Assembly (NCBI GenBank): GCA_946479435.1 | Contig: CAMLFX010000043.1 | Span: forward strand, 1-24,184 | DNA: 24,184 nt | Direction of reading: 5' to 3' | Source of the DNA: an uncultured Sphingobacteriales bacterium | GTDB taxonomy: Bacteria; Bacteroidota; Bacteroidia; Chitinophagales; Chitinophagaceae | Shown: in pieces, positions 16,635-22,612 of the stretch | Layout: every line of letters starts with the position of its first letter | Numbering within the stretch: the first letter of the stretch is position 1 | The notes under the pieces: generated by a model | The model's database searches: none | What the model was told of the DNA's origin: nothing | The model's input: only the letters and a program-made list of their open reading frames with translations | Translations under genes and position numbers: made by a program

Positions 16635-17108
16635 ATGCCTGACATAAATTATGTAACTAAAGAGACCCTGGAGCACATGAGGGAAGAATTGAATCAGCTG
16701 AAAACAGCTGGTCGGTCGGAAATAGCGAGGCAAATTGCAGATGCGCGGGAAAAAGGCGATTTAAAAGAAAATGCGGAATATGATGCTGCAAAAGAAGCAC
16801 AAGGACATCATGAGGCTAAAATAGCACAACTTGAAGGAGTTATAGCAACTGCCCGTGTTATAGATGCAAAAGACCTTGATAGCAGTAAGGTGTCTATATT
16901 AAGTAAGGTAAAGCTTACTAATTTAAAGACTAAAAAGAGTGTTGAATACCAGATAGTGTCAGAACAGGAAGCCGATTTGAAGGCGGGTAAAATATCAGTT
17001 ACATCACCGATAGGTAAAGGACTATTAGGAAAAAAAGAAGGTGAGGTAGCTGAAGTTATAGCTCCTGGTGGTACTTTGAAATTTAAGATAGAAAAGATCT
17101 CGCTATAA
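16635..17108 (+). CDS. greA: Transcription elongation factor GreA
   Basis: GreA rescues backtracked RNA polymerase by inserting its coiled-coil through the secondary channel and stimulating cleavage of the extruded RNA 3' end. The 157-residue length is normal. The N-terminal coiled-coil contains EIARQIADAREKGDLKENAE (29-48), with the acidic tip residues D42 and E45 that coordinate magnesium at the polymerase active site, followed by YDAAKEAQ. The C-terminal FKBP-like domain ends SPIGKGLLGKKEGEVAEVI. It starts at ATG 16635 after the terminator of the previous operon. Its TAA shares a base with the ATG of the following HIT gene (TAATG), so the two are cotranscribed and probably translationally coupled. 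Confidence 0.97.
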   Translation: MPDINYVTKETLEHMREELNQLKTAGRSEIARQIADAREKGDLKENAEYDAAKEAQGHHEAKIAQLEGVIATARVIDAKDLDSSKVSILSKVKLTNLKTKKSVEYQIVSEQEADLKAGKISVTSPIGKGLLGKKEGEVAEVIAPGGTLKFKIEKISL

Positions 17109-17500
17109 TGCCATCAATATTTACCAGAATCATTAATAGAGAAATACCATCTTACAAGATTGCTGAAAATGATATGTTTTACGCTTTTTTAGATGTATTC
17201 CCTATTGCAGAAGGGCATACTTTGGTGGTACCTAAAGTAGAAATAGATAATTTTTTTGATTTACCGGACGATATATTGGCAAAATGGTTTGCTTTTTCGA
17301 AGCCTATAGCAAAAGCTATTGAACAAGCTTTTAACTGTAACCGTTGCGGTATTAGCGTAATGGGTTTAGAAGTGCCTCATGCGCACATGCATTTGGTGCC
17401 TATTAACTCTGCGGATGATCTGAATTTTTCCCGGCCTAAACGGTCATTTTCAGAAGATGAAATGAAAACGATTCAAAAAAAGATCGCACAATATTTATAA
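17108..17500 (+). CDS. HIT family hydrolase (histidine triad nucleotide-binding protein)
   Basis: This 130-residue histidine-triad protein has an N-terminal SIFTRIINREIPSYKIAEND segment and a central DVFPIAEGHTLVVPK (29-43), typical of Hint-type proteins. The HIT motif is HAHMHLVPI (91-99), in which H91, H93 and H95 form the triad and the middle or last His attacks phosphorus in nucleoside phosphoramidate-like substrates. Members hydrolyse purine nucleoside phosphoramidates or dinucleoside polyphosphates; the real substrate in bacteria is uncertain. Here it follows greA with a one-base overlap, which suggests joint expression. The stop is directly followed by a strong terminator. Confidence 0.95.
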   Translation: MPSIFTRIINREIPSYKIAENDMFYAFLDVFPIAEGHTLVVPKVEIDNFFDLPDDILAKWFAFSKPIAKAIEQAFNCNRCGISVMGLEVPHAHMHLVPINSADDLNFSRPKRSFSEDEMKTIQKKIAQYL

Positions 17501-17524
17501 AAAGGAGCCTTGAGGCTCCTTTTT
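17499..17524. terminator. Bidirectional intrinsic terminator between convergent units
   Basis: AAAAAGGAGCC (17499-17509) pairs perfectly with GGCTCCTTTTT (17514-17524) around a TTGA loop. The A-run on one side and the T-run on the other make it work in both directions. It overlaps the HIT stop codon on the left and the stop codon of the convergent ABM gene on the right. Confidence 0.9.
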
Positions 17525-17819
17525 AGTTTACAATAGCTTTCTGATTTACACTCCAGGCTTGAGGTTTAGCAATAAATAATGCCTTTGTGCGCGTCCATGT
17601 ATCTTTAAAAAAATTGGAAAAACGATAATGGTTTAAATTTTCTTCACTGACCCATATACTATATGTAAAGAAAATATTTGAATTATGTGCATCTTGCCAT
17701 AATTCTAAATGAGTACAACCGTCAAAACCTCTGATAGTTTGTTTACGTGCTTCAAATAGCTCCTGAAATGCATTGATTTTTTCAGGATCGAAAGTCATTT
17801 GTACGATACGTACTATCAT
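17523..17819 (-). CDS. ABM-domain protein (antibiotic biosynthesis monooxygenase-like)
   Basis: This small 98-residue protein has the ferredoxin-like alpha/beta pattern of the ABM family: MIVRIVQMTFDPEKINAFQE at the start, then FDGCTHLELWQDAHNSN and FFTYSIWVSEENLNHYRFS. Family members include quinol monooxygenases (YgiN type), haem-degrading enzymes and proteins of unknown role that act as dimers without a cofactor; the present sequence does not show which. Its ATG overlaps the stop of the upstream SAM hydrolase-like gene by 4 bases (ATGA at 17816-17819 on the minus strand), so the two are one operon. It ends inside the shared bidirectional terminator. Confidence 0.85.
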   Translation of the reverse strand: MIVRIVQMTFDPEKINAFQELFEARKQTIRGFDGCTHLELWQDAHNSNIFFTYSIWVSEENLNHYRFSNFFKDTWTRTKALFIAKPQAWSVNQKAIVN

Positions 17820-18610
17820 TCAAAGGTTATTTTTATTGTGTTATAAATAAGGTGTTGGCCTCTATGTAGTTTAAGCCCAAAGAGGCTGGCCGCTTTACCT
17901 TTATTTATTGCAATTTCAAGATAGCCTGAACTATTGAACCTGCAAAGTTTTTCACCCTCTTTCACGCTGTAGTAGTGGGCACTTATTTCATTTATCGTCT
18001 CACCACGGGTAAATTCAATTTTGAAAGATCTTCCTGCGCCTATCCGTTCAAATTCTGGACGGGTAATATTTATCACAACATTTTCAAATCGGTCTATGTG
18101 TATCACTTGGCATTCAGCAAAATTGCTTTCAATGCGAGCATTGCAGTGTAGTGGCGCATTTTTTAGCTCACAGAGTTCCAATTTTAATTCAATTGCTGAT
18201 TTTGCCTGTAGTTCTTTAATAATAGAGGCAACTCTTGCTACCCAATGATGCAAAAAAATCTGTTCAGTTAAATCCATGCATTTCCATACAGTATTTACCT
18301 CGCTGCCAAATGCTAAAGATAAAATTCCGTTATCAGGTGCAAAAAAGTAATGCCCATCTTTCTCGCATAAAAGCAACCGGGGATTGCTTTCGTAAAATAT
18401 ATCGAACAAAAGAACATGACATGTTTTAGCCGGGAAGTTTTTATAAGATGCTGCCAGCAGGTAAGCTGCCTGCTGCAAATGGAATGGCTCTACCAGGTGC
18501 GATACGTCAACTATGGGCAGTTCAGGTACGTGCTGCATTAGTACTCCTTTCACCGATGCTACAGATGCATCTTGCAGGCCAAAATCTGATAAAAGGGTGA
18601 TACAGCTCAT
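17816..18610 (-). CDS. SAM hydrolase / SAM-dependent halogenase family (DUF62) protein with diverged active-site loop
   Basis: Members of this family split S-adenosylmethionine using water (giving adenosine and methionine) or, in special cases, halide. The 264-residue protein has the family outline: MSCITLLSDFGLQDASVASVKGV at the N terminus (D9), VDVSHLVEPFHLQQAAYLLA, FAPDNGILSLAF at 90-101, and in the C-terminal barrel IHIDRFENVVINI (170-182) and GYLEIAINKGKAASLFGLK. The usual DPGVG-x-x-R loop is replaced by DIFYESNPR (70-78); D70, R78 and a His at 121-122 may stand for the Asp-Arg-His active set. I start at ATG 18610 because SCITLLSDFG is the normal N terminus; the frame up to 18643 needs TTG and overlaps a promoter box. 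It is coupled with the ABM gene downstream. Activity is plausible but unproven given the loop change. Confidence 0.85.
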   Translation of the reverse strand: MSCITLLSDFGLQDASVASVKGVLMQHVPELPIVDVSHLVEPFHLQQAAYLLAASYKNFPAKTCHVLLFDIFYESNPRLLLCEKDGHYFFAPDNGILSLAFGSEVNTVWKCMDLTEQIFLHHWVARVASIIKELQAKSAIELKLELCELKNAPLHCNARIESNFAECQVIHIDRFENVVINITRPEFERIGAGRSFKIEFTRGETINEISAHYYSVKEGEKLCRFNSSGYLEIAINKGKAASLFGLKLHRGQHLIYNTIKITFE

Positions 18611-18618
18611 GTCAACAG

Positions 18619-18649
18619 CAAAAGTAAACGGCAGCAGTTGCAATGCAAA
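18619..18649 (-). promoter_or_regulatory. Candidate promoter of the SAM hydrolase-ABM operon (TTTG, 19-bp spacer, TACTTTTG)
   Basis: On the minus strand TTTG (18649-18646) and TACTTTTG (18626-18619) are separated by 19 bp, a full match to the Bacteroidota -33/-7 consensus. The box ends 8 bases before ATG 18610, so the RNA would start a few bases before, or at, the start codon. This supports ATG 18610 over the upstream TTG. Confidence 0.55.
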
Positions 18650-18707
18650 GAGCTAAGTGGTATTTGCCAAAATATTTATGCCTGATGCGCGTTATATTTA
18701 TAGCTGT

Positions 18708-18715
18708 TAAATTTG
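18708..18715 (+). promoter_or_regulatory. Candidate -7 box before the beta-helix lipoprotein gene
   Basis: TAAATTTG is an exact TAnnTTTG match ending 4 bases before ATG 18720. No TTG lies at the expected -33 spacing. If it is used, the transcript would be leaderless. It is divergent from the SAM hydrolase promoter within the same 109-bp gap. Confidence 0.35.
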
Positions 18716-18719
18716 TAAG

Positions 18720-20153
18720 ATGCTATATCGATATAAAGTTCCGGTTATTCTGTTGTTTTTGATAACTGTAATCACTTTCATGAATACAGGATGCAAAAAA
18801 GAGAAAGTACTTAATTCTGGTGGCATCGTTACATTCTCAGTCGATACACTAACATTCGATACTGTTTTTACTGCATACGCTTCATATACATGTAGCCTAA
18901 AAATATTCAACCCGCAAGATCAAAAAGTAACGCTTAGCTCTGTAATGCTGGAAGACGCTAATTCTTATTTCCATATCAATATAAACGGTATAGATGGCAA
19001 TGTTCTAAAAGATATTGAGATAGCTGCGAATGATAGTATATATGTGTTTGCTACAGTAAACATAAACCCCAAAGACCAAAGCAATCCCTATGTTATTACT
19101 GATAGGTTGATAGCAACTTTGAATGGGAAAGAATTTTCTGTGCCATTTATAGCATACGGACAAGATGCATATTATATAGATGGTGAATACCTGCAATCCA
19201 CAACCTGGAAAACCGATAAGCCCTATGTTATCATACACAGCGCAGCAGTCGATAGCAATCAAACGCTGATAATACCGGCTGGCTGTAAAGTGTATATGAA
19301 CGGAGATTCAAGGCTTTTGGTTTTAGGAACGTTAAAAGTACAAGGCACAAAGGATGATAGTGTAGTATTTCAGGGCGACAGGCTGGATAGGGGCTACTAC
19401 GGCAATGAAGGTTATCCGGGAGAATGGGGTGGTATCTACTTTAATTCATACAGTACGCAAAATGAAATTAGCTATGCAGTACTAAAAAACTGTGGCAATA
19501 CCGCACTGGGAGCACAACCTGCAGCAATACAATTAGCACCCGACCTGGTGAGCGATAATATACCTCAACTTACCATAAGGAATACAATAATTGAGAACTC
19601 AATAGGCTATGGTATTTTAAGCTTCCAGGGTTCATTAAAGGCAGAAAATTGTTTAATACATACATGTGGAGCCCAAGCGCTGGGCATACTACAGGGTGGC
19701 GATTATGAAGTAACAAATTGCGACTTTGTTATTTACAGTACAGATAAGGTTAATCATCAGCAAGAGCCTACGGTGGCTATACTTAACTACTTTAAGAACG
19801 ATGCTACCAATGAAGTATTTGCCAGTAACTTAAACGCTACCCTGAAAAACTGTGTGATATGGGGAGGGTTGGAAGATGAATGTTATACAAGCAAAATAGA
19901 TGATTCCAGGTTTCAATTCAATCTTACTTTCGACCATTGTTTAATAAAAACAAAGGAAATACAATCGTATGTTACCAATTCAGGCTCTATACTAAATGTG
20001 GATCCGAAGTTTGTAGATTATGTAAATTGGGATTATCACCCTCAGGAAGGTTCACCCCTTATTGATGCTGGTGTGCCCGCAGTTACAAATGATCTGAATG
20101 GCAAACCACGCCCTAATGGTACGGCTACCGATATAGGTTGCTATGAATACTAG
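18720..20153 (+). CDS. Lipoprotein with parallel beta-helix repeats and a choice-of-anchor-Q-like C terminus
   Basis: This 477-residue protein begins with a lipoprotein signal (YRYKVPVILLFLITVITF, then MNTGC with Cys25 as the probable lipidated residue, followed by KKEK). Residues about 33-140 look like an immunoglobulin-like beta domain (VTFSVDTLTFDTVF, SLKIFNPQDQKVTLSSVML). From about 165 to 400 there are short repeated strands of parallel beta-helix type, including GEWGGIYFNS, NEISYAVLKNCGNTA, LTIRNTIIENSIGYGI and ATLKNCVIWGG. The end, SPLIDAGVPAVTNDLNGKPR to DIGCYEY, matches the closing motif of choice-of-anchor-Q proteins. Such proteins sit at the outer membrane and are often glycan-related, but no catalytic residues are evident. 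Its stop codon overlaps that of the convergent SRPBCC gene (CTAG). Confidence 0.85.
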   Translation: MLYRYKVPVILLFLITVITFMNTGCKKEKVLNSGGIVTFSVDTLTFDTVFTAYASYTCSLKIFNPQDQKVTLSSVMLEDANSYFHININGIDGNVLKDIEIAANDSIYVFATVNINPKDQSNPYVITDRLIATLNGKEFSVPFIAYGQDAYYIDGEYLQSTTWKTDKPYVIIHSAAVDSNQTLIIPAGCKVYMNGDSRLLVLGTLKVQGTKDDSVVFQGDRLDRGYYGNEGYPGEWGGIYFNSYSTQNEISYAVLKNCGNTALGAQPAAIQLAPDLVSDNIPQLTIRNTIIENSIGYGILSFQGSLKAENCLIHTCGAQALGILQGGDYEVTNCDFVIYSTDKVNHQQEPTVAILNYFKNDATNEVFASNLNATLKNCVIWGGLEDECYTSKIDDSRFQFNLTFDHCLIKTKEIQSYVTNSGSILNVDPKFVDYVNWDYHPQEGSPLIDAGVPAVTNDLNGKPRPNGTATDIGCYEY

Positions 20154-20614
20154 CTATTAAACAACTCATCAATTTTTTTCTTACGGTAAGCAAATATTTC
20201 TTTTAGCTGTTTTCTCACAAAAAGTGAGTGTGCTATTTCGCCGGCTACAGAGAAAGGTAGTTCATAGGTAACTATATCATGCATCACAACTTTTTCACCT
20301 TGTTCTTCAAAAATATGTTCGTGGTGCCATAGTTTATATGGGCCTTTCTTTTGTTCATCAACAAACCTCCTGTGCTTCTCTACTTTTGTTATCTCTGTAG
20401 TCCATGACAAAGGTATTTTGAGCAGCGGAGCAACTTTATAAGTAATTATTTGCCCCTCATATAAGCCTTTTTGCACATCATATTCAGAAGTTATTTTAAA
20501 CTTCATATATGATGGGGTAATGCTAACAAGATTCAGTGGACTGGAGAAAAAAATCCATAGTTCATCTATACCTGCATTAATTACTTGTGTCGATCGTAAA
20601 ATGTGTGTAGCCAT
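20150..20614 (-). CDS. SRPBCC (START-like) ligand-binding protein
   Basis: This 154-residue protein has the helix-grip outline of the SRPBCC superfamily: HILRSTQVINAGIDELWIFF at the N terminus (strand plus helix contacting the cavity), SSPLNLVSITPSYMKFKI, a middle set of strands (GQIITYKVAPLLKIPLSWTT), WHHEHIFEEQGEKVVMHDIV, then a long C-terminal helix with FVRKQLKEIFAYRKKKIDEL. Related sequences occur as the N-terminal part of some nucleoside-diphosphate-sugar epimerase-like (YfcH-type) proteins and as free-standing proteins with unknown small hydrophobic ligands. It stands alone, divergent from the VWA gene and convergent with the lipoprotein gene by a 4-base stop overlap. No function beyond ligand binding can be given. 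Confidence 0.85.
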   Translation of the reverse strand: MATHILRSTQVINAGIDELWIFFSSPLNLVSITPSYMKFKITSEYDVQKGLYEGQIITYKVAPLLKIPLSWTTEITKVEKHRRFVDEQKKGPYKLWHHEHIFEEQGEKVVMHDIVTYELPFSVAGEIAHSLFVRKQLKEIFAYRKKKIDELFNS

Positions 20615-20709
20615 GCTATAAAGGTCTGTATTAATATCATACCTGTTTATATGCCTATCAATACCAGTGGAAAATATTGTGGTAACTTAGAACTCACAGT
20701 AAGAAGATT

Positions 20710-21807
20710 ATGATAGGTTTTGTTTTTTCCAAATATGCCGAACAAAGTGATGGTAAAACGCCATTCGATAAATTGTTGAACCTGTTTATGGAGTTGCTGC
20801 AATATACAAGCGGCGATGCTACTGAAGCTTTAGACTGGCTTACTCAGCTTGATAGGGAGCATAGGTTAACCGATAAAGAGTATGGTATTGGTGACTTTAT
20901 TGATGAGCTAAAGGAAAAGGGATACCTGGAAGAAAACAATCGCGATGGGGCATATAAGATAACGCCCAAAACAGAAATGACCATCAGGAAGCGTTCGCTG
21001 GAAGAGATATTCGGGAAAATGAAAAAGGCGAATAGGGGCAATCACCAAACTTTTAAAAACGGACAAGGCGATGAAGTAAATCCGGAGATAAGGCCATACG
21101 AATTTGGTGACCTGTTAGAAAGTATAGACTATACCGGTAGCCTGAAAAATTCATTTATCAATCATGGTGTCGATCAGCTAAGACTAGAACAGGGCGATCT
21201 GGAAGTACATGAAATGGATTTTAAAACCCAAACCTCAACTGTACTGATGATCGACATATCTCACTCCATGATACTTTATGGAGAGGATAGAATAACTCCT
21301 GCCAAAAAAGTAGCGATGGCATTAAGCGAGTTGATAACAACACGCTATCCCAAAGATACCTTGGATATTGTAGTGTTTGGTAATGATGCCATGCAAATAG
21401 ATATGAAAGATTTGCCTTACCTGCAAGTCGGTCCATATCATACCAATACGGTAGCTGGGCTTGAGCTTGCCATGGATTTACTTAGAAGGCGTAAAAACCC
21501 CAACAAGCAAATATTCATGATAACTGATGGAAAGCCTACTTGCCTTAAAATTGGTAACAAATATTATAAGAACAGCTTTGGGATAGATAGTAAGATATTG
21601 AACCGCACACTTAACCTGGCAGGCCAGCTAAAGCGGCTTAAAATACCGGTAATCACATTTATGATTGCAAGTGACCCTTACCTGCAGCAATTTGTGCGCG
21701 ATTTTACAGAGGTAAATAATGGCAAAGCCTTTTATTCCTCGCTCGACGGCTTAGGCCAGTTTGTTTTTGAAGATTATGAACGCAATAAAAGAAAACGCCT
21801 GAGATAA
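20710..21807 (+). CDS. VWA-domain protein with complete MIDAS motif
   Basis: This 365-residue soluble protein has no signal peptide or membrane segment. The N-terminal 170 residues are mainly helical and charged (LDREHRLTDKEYGIGDFIDE, then ITPKTEMTIRKRSLEEIFGK). The C-terminal von Willebrand A domain begins about residue 175. Its metal-ion-dependent adhesion site is intact: DISHS at 182-186, T247 in HTNTVAGLELA, and D273 in FMITDGKPT. Cytosolic VWA proteins of this shape (the magnesium-chelatase BchD-like group) usually act with a MoxR or ChlI-type AAA+ ATPase in chaperone or metal-insertion roles. No such ATPase is in this window. Its TAA directly abuts the TAA of convergent pyrH. Confidence 0.88.
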   Translation: MIGFVFSKYAEQSDGKTPFDKLLNLFMELLQYTSGDATEALDWLTQLDREHRLTDKEYGIGDFIDELKEKGYLEENNRDGAYKITPKTEMTIRKRSLEEIFGKMKKANRGNHQTFKNGQGDEVNPEIRPYEFGDLLESIDYTGSLKNSFINHGVDQLRLEQGDLEVHEMDFKTQTSTVLMIDISHSMILYGEDRITPAKKVAMALSELITTRYPKDTLDIVVFGNDAMQIDMKDLPYLQVGPYHTNTVAGLELAMDLLRRRKNPNKQIFMITDGKPTCLKIGNKYYKNSFGIDSKILNRTLNLAGQLKRLKIPVITFMIASDPYLQQFVRDFTEVNNGKAFYSSLDGLGQFVFEDYERNKRKRLR

Positions 21808-22518
21808 TTAGCTTACCAGGGTGCCCACTGCTTTTCCCGATACCACATCCAGCAAATTTCCCGGTGTGTTCATATCGAAAACAATAATGGGCAAATTGTT
21901 TTCCTGGCAGAGTGTAAAAGCTGTCATATCCATTACTTTCAGCTCTTTACTTATCACTTCGCTGAAGGTTAGCTTGTCGTAGCGTTTGGCATTTTTGTCT
22001 TTTTCTGGGTCGGCAGTATATATGCCATCTACGCGCGTGCCTTTCAGTATGACGTCAGCGCTTATTTCAACAGCCCTTAATGAACCTGCCGTATCTGTAG
22101 TAAAATAGGGGTTACCGGTACCGGCACCAAATATTACTACCCGGCCTTTTTCAAGGTGCCTCATGGCGCGCCGGCGTATATATGGTTCCGCTATCTGTTC
22201 CATTTTTATGGCGCTTTGCAGGCGGGTTTTCACGCCTACTTTTTCAAGCGATGCCTGCAATGCCATACCGTTTATAACGGTAGCCAGCATACCCATATAA
22301 TCGCCTTGAGCCCTTTCTATTCCGGTTTCAGCTTCATTCATTCCCCTATATATGTTACCACCACCTATTACTATAGCCACCTGTACGCCAAGATCAGTAA
22401 TGGCTTTTATATCAAGTGCATACTGTTCCAGCATCTTGGGGTCAAGCCCAAAGCTGCGGTCACCCATCAGCGATTCGCCTGAAAGTTTCAATAATACACG
22501 GTTAAATTTTGGTAACAT
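21808..22518 (-). CDS. pyrH: UMP kinase PyrH
   Basis: PyrH phosphorylates UMP to UDP in pyrimidine nucleotide synthesis and works as a cytoplasmic hexamer. The 236-residue protein matches the bacterial family through its length: [20 protein letters not shown] at 7-26 (phosphate-binding start of the amino-acid-kinase fold), [28 protein letters not shown] (UMP site), [16 protein letters not shown] and [10 protein letters not shown], ending [15 protein letters not shown]. It starts at ATG 22518. A near-match to the -7 box (TTTCTTTG, 22545-22538 on the minus strand) lies 19 bases upstream, but no -33 partner is evident. pyrH is often followed by frr; here the convergent VWA gene abuts it, so no frr follows on this side. 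Confidence 0.97.
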   Translation of the reverse strand: MLPKFNRVLLKLSGESLMGDRSFGLDPKMLEQYALDIKAITDLGVQVAIVIGGGNIYRGMNEAETGIERAQGDYMGMLATVINGMALQASLEKVGVKTRLQSAIKMEQIAEPYIRRRAMRHLEKGRVVIFGAGTGNPYFTTDTAGSLRAVEISADVILKGTRVDGIYTADPEKDKNAKRYDKLTFSEVISKELKVMDMTAFTLCQENNLPIIVFDMNTPGNLLDVVSGKAVGTLVS

Positions 22519-22612
22519 ATTCTACTGGTTTGTGCTGCAAAGAAATAAAACTATTGAAATACTGAGCCCTTTTTTCTTTAAGCAAAAAAATGTACCACAG
22601 TTGCCCGATAAC

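Noticed and set aside
22566..22588. AT-rich imperfect palindrome (T-run, CTTTAAGC, A-run) between pyrH and the membrane protein
   Set aside because: The stem is almost all A-T with a bulge and has no GC core, so it is too weak to call a terminator.
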